Assembly: GCA_022703195.1 (NCBI GenBank)
Contig: JAKLEF010000058.1
Coordinates: 1 to 9,687, forward strand
Source of the DNA: Candidatus Fermentibacterota bacterium
GTDB lineage: Bacteria > Fermentibacterota > Fermentibacteria > Fermentibacterales > Fermentibacteraceae
Direction: 5' to 3'
DNA: 9,687 nucleotides
Part shown: positions 6,327 to 9,687 of the stretch, in pieces
Layout: the number at the start of each line of letters is the position of its first letter
Numbering within the stretch: the stretch's first letter is position 1
Notes under the pieces: model-generated
Databases searched by the model: none
Told to the model about the DNA's origin: nothing
Seen by the model: the letters and a program-made list of their open reading frames with translations, nothing else
Translations under genes and position numbers: made by a program

Positions 6327-7400
6327 CTGAAGATAGCCATCGGGACCGACAGGGGGGGATGGCACCGGAGGTTCGCCGAAGCCGTCGAGCGCCGGGCCCT
6401 AGATCGCCCCGGACTGGAGTACGGGTTCGTGAACCTGGACAGGAGCGACTGGCTCGCCCGGGTGGCGGGAGCCTCCCTGGTGATCTGGAAGCCTCCCTAC
6501 ATGGGCCATGAATTCGCGGGATACGTCAAGGAGAAGATCCACTTCCTCGAGCATCACGCGGGGCTGACGGTCGTCCCGGGCTTCGAGACGGTCTGGCACT
6601 TCGAGAGCAAGGCCGCCCAGAGCTACCTGCTGTCCCTCGCAGGCATACCCACTCCGCGGACCTTCGTCACCTTCGACTACGACGAGGCGGCTCGGCAGGC
6701 CGGCCGGGAGGAGTTCCCCGTGGTCCTCAAGGGCTCGGCCGGGGCGGGGAGCGTGAACGTCAGGGCTGTGCGCAGCAGGGAGGAGCTCATGGGCTTCGTC
6801 CGCCGCGCCTTCAGCCTGACGCTGTGGGACCGGACGGCGGCCGGGGGGCGCGGCAGGCTCTCGAGGCTGGCTTCCGGCATCGGGAGGGACTGGTTCGCGG
6901 ACTTCCTGCGGAGGCGCCGGAGGGGCGAGCAGCCGTTCGGCTTCGCGTACTGGCAGGAGTTCGTTCCCGGCAACGACGCCGACCTCCGCATCACCGCAAT
7001 CGGCGACAGCTTCGCGACAGGTTTCTGGCGTGACAACCGGCCGGGCGACTTCCGCGCCAGCGGCAGCGGCAGGATCGACTACGACAGGCCCGTGCCGGAG
7101 GAGGCCATGCTGGCCTGCCTGGGCATCAACAGGCGCTTCGGCTTCGACTCCATGGCCTACGACATCCTCTTCCGCGACGGACGCATGCTGGTGTCGGAGA
7201 TGTCCTACGGCTATTCCGACTCCGCCGTCCACGGGGTCGCCGGATACTGGAGGCTCGAATCCCCCGGCTGCCTGAGGTTCGTGGAGGGGCATACCTGGCC
7301 CCAGGATCTCTGGGTCGACTGGGCGATCTCGAAGGCCGACGCGGCCTCGGGCGCCAGGGCCGGGACCGCTTCCCCGGAGGGCCGTGACCCGGAGCGCTGA
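6327..7400 (+). CDS. RimK-like ATP-grasp ligase of a polysaccharide locus
   Basis: From CTG 6327 the protein has 357 residues and begins MKIAIGTDRGGW, a natural first beta strand. ATP-grasp marks in order: SKAAQSYLLSLAGIPTPRTF (94-113); FPVVLKGSAGAGSVNVR (130-146), with K135 and the flexible Gly-rich loop over ATP; YWQEFVPGNDADLRITAIGD (208-227); GDFRASGSG (240-248), like the RimK FRxN segment; MAYDIL (276-281) and LVSEMSYGY (288-296), where D279 and E291 should bind Mg2+. S293 stands where many ATP-grasp enzymes have Asn. These enzymes join a carboxylate to an amine through an acyl phosphate, so it may add an amino acid to a sugar carboxylate or the reverse (inference). An insertion at about 165-205 is Arg-rich, with five Arg at 195-199. 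It overlaps glycosyltransferase C by 17 bases. The fold is sure; substrate and start are not. Confidence 0.85.
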   Translation: MKIAIGTDRGGWHRRFAEAVERRALDRPGLEYGFVNLDRSDWLARVAGASLVIWKPPYMGHEFAGYVKEKIHFLEHHAGLTVVPGFETVWHFESKAAQSYLLSLAGIPTPRTFVTFDYDEAARQAGREEFPVVLKGSAGAGSVNVRAVRSREELMGFVRRAFSLTLWDRTAAGGRGRLSRLASGIGRDWFADFLRRRRRGEQPFGFAYWQEFVPGNDADLRITAIGDSFATGFWRDNRPGDFRASGSGRIDYDRPVPEEAMLACLGINRRFGFDSMAYDILFRDGRMLVSEMSYGYSDSAVHGVAGYWRLESPGCLRFVEGHTWPQDLWVDWAISKADAASGARAGTASPEGRDPER

Positions 7401-8544
7401 CAGCCCCCGGGTCGTCGTGCTCGCCGAAGCCTCGCCGTCCGACGGGGCGGCAGTCGGGGGCGTGAGCGGATACCTCAGGGCCCTCTCGGCGCACATGCCC
7501 CGGAGCTGGACCCTCCTGACCCCTTCGCCGGACGCGGAGGGAGGGCCGTACCGCCTGGGCGCGTCCCTGGCCGGGTGCAGGCTCCCTCACAGGATCGTGT
7601 TCCCGGTCAGGCTGCTGCTGCATCTCCGCACGCTCTCCCGGCTGCGGCCCTGCCTCGTCTACTCCCACAGCAACGAGGCCTCCATGCTGCTCTGCGCCCT
7701 CAGGTCGCTCGGCATCGCGAAGTGGCGCCTCGTGCACCACCAGCACGGCTCCGAGAACCCCCTGACCTACGCCACGTTCCGGATCGGCAGGCGCTTCGGG
7801 CTTCCCGCCGCCTACGGCCGCGTGCTTGGCTGGATGCACCGGAAGGTCGACCAGGTGATAGCCATCGACGGCAGATGCCTCGAGGATAACGTCCGGTGGG
7901 GCGTGCCCCGCGAACGGGTGACGCTGCTTCCGAACGCAGTGGACACCGGTCTCTTCTCGCCCTCGGAGGAGGGGCGCAGGAGCTTCAGGGAGGGCGCCGG
8001 GATTCCCACGGGCGCCTTCCTCTTCTGCTTCGCCGGTCGCCTGGAGGATGTGAAGAGGGTGGACCTGCTCCTCGACGCGTTCGCCCTGCTCGGCGGCTCG
8101 CCCTGGCTCGTCATCGCGGGAGACGGATCGAGGAGGGGCGACCTGGCGCGCAAGGCGTCGGGCTCGCCGGGATCCGGGAGAACCGTGTTCACGGGTGCGC
8201 TCGGCCCCGGGGCCATGCCCCAGTTCTACGCGGCCTCCGACTGCCTCGTTCTGCCCTCCGCGGCCGAGGGGGTGCCGCTGGTGATCCTCGAAGCGATGGC
8301 TGCGGGTGTGCCCTCCATCGCCACGGCTGTCGGCGGGGTCCCGGACCTGCTGGACGAATCCTCCGGCATCCCGGTCGATCCGTCGGCTTCCCCGGCGGAT
8401 CTGGCACGGGCCATGGAGAGGGCGATGGCGGCACGGTGGGACCGCGGTGAGATCAGGGCCCGGGCGGAGTCCTACTCGGCCGCCTCGGCCGCCTCCATGC
8501 TGGACGGGCTATTCAGGAGGATCTGCGGTCCCGGGTCGGTCTGA
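7384..8544 (+). CDS. Glycosyltransferase C (GT4 family)
   Basis: This 386-residue protein is a clear GT4 retaining glycosyltransferase. VVVLAEASPSDGAAVGGVSGYL (10-31) is the first strand and the Gly-rich acceptor loop; HHQHGSENP (118-126) lies in the cleft; LLPNAVDTGLF (181-191) is the linker motif of GT4 enzymes; FAGRLEDVKRVDLLLDAF (216-233) binds the nucleotide phosphates through R219 and K224; PSAAEGVPLVILEAMAAGVP (291-310) contains the E-x7-E pair E295 and E303. It should add a sugar to the lipid-linked unit in the cytoplasm. The start GTG 7384 has GGAGG only 3 bases upstream, which is close; the next in-frame GTG (7417) would cut into the first strand. It overlaps the ATP-grasp gene by 17 bases and is probably translated with it. 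Its last 36 bases overlap the end of the opposing glycosyltransferase D gene. Confidence 0.93.
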   Translation: MTRSADSPRVVVLAEASPSDGAAVGGVSGYLRALSAHMPRSWTLLTPSPDAEGGPYRLGASLAGCRLPHRIVFPVRLLLHLRTLSRLRPCLVYSHSNEASMLLCALRSLGIAKWRLVHHQHGSENPLTYATFRIGRRFGLPAAYGRVLGWMHRKVDQVIAIDGRCLEDNVRWGVPRERVTLLPNAVDTGLFSPSEEGRRSFREGAGIPTGAFLFCFAGRLEDVKRVDLLLDAFALLGGSPWLVIAGDGSRRGDLARKASGSPGSGRTVFTGALGPGAMPQFYAASDCLVLPSAAEGVPLVILEAMAAGVPSIATAVGGVPDLLDESSGIPVDPSASPADLARAMERAMAARWDRGEIRARAESYSAASAASMLDGLFRRICGPGSV

Positions 8545-9687
8545 GGGCCCTACGGGCGCAATCCCTGCCCACCCGAGCACCTCGCCGACGCTCCGGGAGT
8601 ACGCCTCGAAGGAGTATTTCCTCGAGGCTTCCAGGCCCCTGAGCGCCAGGGCCTCCCTCGAACCCGGGTCGTCCAGCATCCTCCCGAGCGCCCGGGCAAG
8701 GGCCTGGGGATCCTCCGGCGGGGTCAGGATTCCGGCAGCCCCGTCGTCGAGCACTTCTGGGATGGCCCCTATGTTCGAGGCGACCACGGGCACGCCCTTG
8801 CTCATGGCCTCGGCCAGGACGAGGCCGAACGCCTCCTCGCGCCTCGTGGGGAAGACGAACACGCAAGGCTCCGACTCGAATCCCGCCTCGATCTCATCGT
8901 GGCCGAGCTCTCCGCGCAGGTCGACCGAGCCGTCCAGGCCCCTGTCCGAGACCCATCTCCCGATGGCTGCGAAAATGCCGGCCTCCGTCTCGGGGCCGAT
9001 CAGGACGAGCCGGGGCATCGAGGGCCGCCGGGATGCGAGGAGGTGGTAGGCCTCCAGGATGTCCCACACCCCCTTGCGGGCCCTGACGGTCGACAGGAAG
9101 ACGATGGAGGACGGTTCGAGGCGAGCCCTGCGGGACACCTCGGCGGGATCGGAATACCTCCAGCCCGGGGGGAGGCAGTTCAGCAGCACCCGCACCCGGC
9201 CGGGCGCGACGCCGACGGCCCTCAGGTCCTCCGCGACAGCCTCGCTCGGCCCGATGCAGCGGTCGAAGGACTTCCAGAACTTCACCGCATTCATGGCCTG
9301 GAAGCGGTTCGGCCCCTGCGAGAGGGACCTGTACCTCACCATGTGGGAGTAGCCTATCCAGTTGCGCGACAGGTGCCGGAGCAGCGGGAGGAAGAAGTAG
9401 TCGAAGGTGAGGGCCGGCGGCAGGGACGCGGGCAGGTAGAACGCCGCGTCGTACCGGCCGGAGAGCCCCAGAGCGCCGGCCTCCAGCCCCATCCCCGCGG
9501 CGCGCGCGAGCTTGTGGAGCCTGATCTTGCCTATCTCCGTGTTGCGCCTGGAGAAGGCCCTGTCCAGGATGGACACCTCGCAGCCGTTTTCGCGGAGGGC
9601 CCGCACAAGGAACCTGTTCATCACGAGCGAGCCGTGCATCGCCCCGGAATTGTTGCCGACCACGAGGATCCTGGGTCTGTCAGCTCC
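8509..9687 (-). CDS. Glycosyltransferase D (GT4 family), N-terminus cut by right edge
   Basis: The frame stays open to the window edge: eight codons (GADRPRIL) precede the GTG at 9663-9661. They complete the first beta strand as RILVVGNNSGAMHG, so the true start lies just outside and GTG 9663 is internal. Counted from that GTG, 384 residues are seen. WIGYSHMVRYR (102-112) and VLLNCLPPGW (159-168) are cleft and linker motifs; FLSTVRARKGVWDILEAYHLL (189-209) is the donor-domain opening with R196 and K197; FPTRREEAFGLVLAEAMSKG (271-290) holds the E-x7-E pair E277 and E285. GT4 glycosyltransferase is secure; the donor is unknown. The last dozen codons, rich in Pro, Gly and Asp, overlap the 3' end of glycosyltransferase C on the opposite strand. 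It probably belongs to an operon continuing to the right. Confidence 0.92.
   Translation of the reverse strand, partial: GADRPRILVVGNNSGAMHGSLVMNRFLVRALRENGCEVSILDRAFSRRNTEIGKIRLHKLARAAGMGLEAGALGLSGRYDAAFYLPASLPPALTFDYFFLPLLRHLSRNWIGYSHMVRYRSLSQGPNRFQAMNAVKFWKSFDRCIGPSEAVAEDLRAVGVAPGRVRVLLNCLPPGWRYSDPAEVSRRARLEPSSIVFLSTVRARKGVWDILEAYHLLASRRPSMPRLVLIGPETEAGIFAAIGRWVSDRGLDGSVDLRGELGHDEIEAGFESEPCVFVFPTRREEAFGLVLAEAMSKGVPVVASNIGAIPEVLDDGAAGILTPPEDPQALARALGRMLDDPGSREALALRGLEASRKYSFEAYSRSVGEVLGWAGIAPVGPSDRPGTADPPE

Noticed and set aside
5498..6511. A plus-strand open frame opposite the DUF362 gene
   Set aside because: The translation shows no domain pattern and is Arg/Pro-rich; the opposite strand carries the conserved DUF362 motifs.
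9661..9663. GTG 9663 as the true start of glycosyltransferase D
   Set aside because: It would split the first beta strand RILVVGNN; the frame is open to the window edge, so the start lies outside.
1..9687. tRNA, rRNA, CRISPR array, insertion sequence, phage attachment site or riboswitch
   Set aside because: No repeat array, transposase motif, terminal inverted repeats or tRNA-like cloverleaf was seen; coding sequence fills nearly the whole window and the two spacers are about 110-140 bases.

Overview
This window is a stretch of a surface-polysaccharide (O-antigen or capsule type) biosynthesis locus from a very GC-rich prokaryote, judged by eye and not counted. Every gene with a recognisable family fits that role: two sugar-nucleotide enzymes, a Wzx-type flippase, four GT4-like glycosyltransferases, a RimK-like ATP-grasp enzyme and a DUF362 protein. 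No polymerase (Wzy), chain-length regulator, transport ATPase, rRNA, tRNA, insertion sequence or CRISPR array is visible. The organism cannot be named. Arginine is often encoded by AGG and isoleucine sometimes by ATA despite the high GC, which argues against a typical actinobacterium or pseudomonad and suggests a less-sampled lineage. That last point is weak inference.

Layout. (1) Positions 1-1024, minus strand: the N-terminus of a CapD/FnlA-type nucleotide-sugar dehydratase, preceded in its operon by an RmlD-like reductase and joined to it by an ATGA overlap. (2) Positions 1025-1162: a short divergent spacer with an AT-rich island holding a perfect TATAAT. (3) Positions 1163-4904, plus strand: glycosyltransferase A, flippase and glycosyltransferase B, each pair joined by a four-base NTGA overlap. 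(4) Positions 4901-6217, minus strand: a DUF362 protein that converges on glycosyltransferase B, the two stop codons lying in one CTAG. (5) Positions 6218-6326: a second divergent spacer. (6) Positions 6327-8544, plus strand: the ATP-grasp enzyme and glycosyltransferase C, overlapping by 17 bases. (7) Positions 8509-9687, minus strand: glycosyltransferase D, converging on C with a 36-base overlap and running off the right edge.

How the genes could work together (inference): the dehydratase/reductase pair makes an activated 6-deoxy amino sugar. The glycosyltransferases add sugars to a lipid-linked repeat unit on the cytoplasmic face of the membrane, and the flippase turns it outwards. The ATP-grasp enzyme may add an amide-linked group, such as an amino acid, to a sugar. 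The DUF362 protein has no function that I can assign.

The most unusual signal is translational. Of eight visible starts, only one is ATG. Two genes (flippase and ATP-grasp) have no ATG, GTG or TTG at a sensible place, but each has a CTG at good distance from a Shine-Dalgarno-like sequence. The second point worth following is the head-to-head DUF362/ATP-grasp pair inside a glycan locus.
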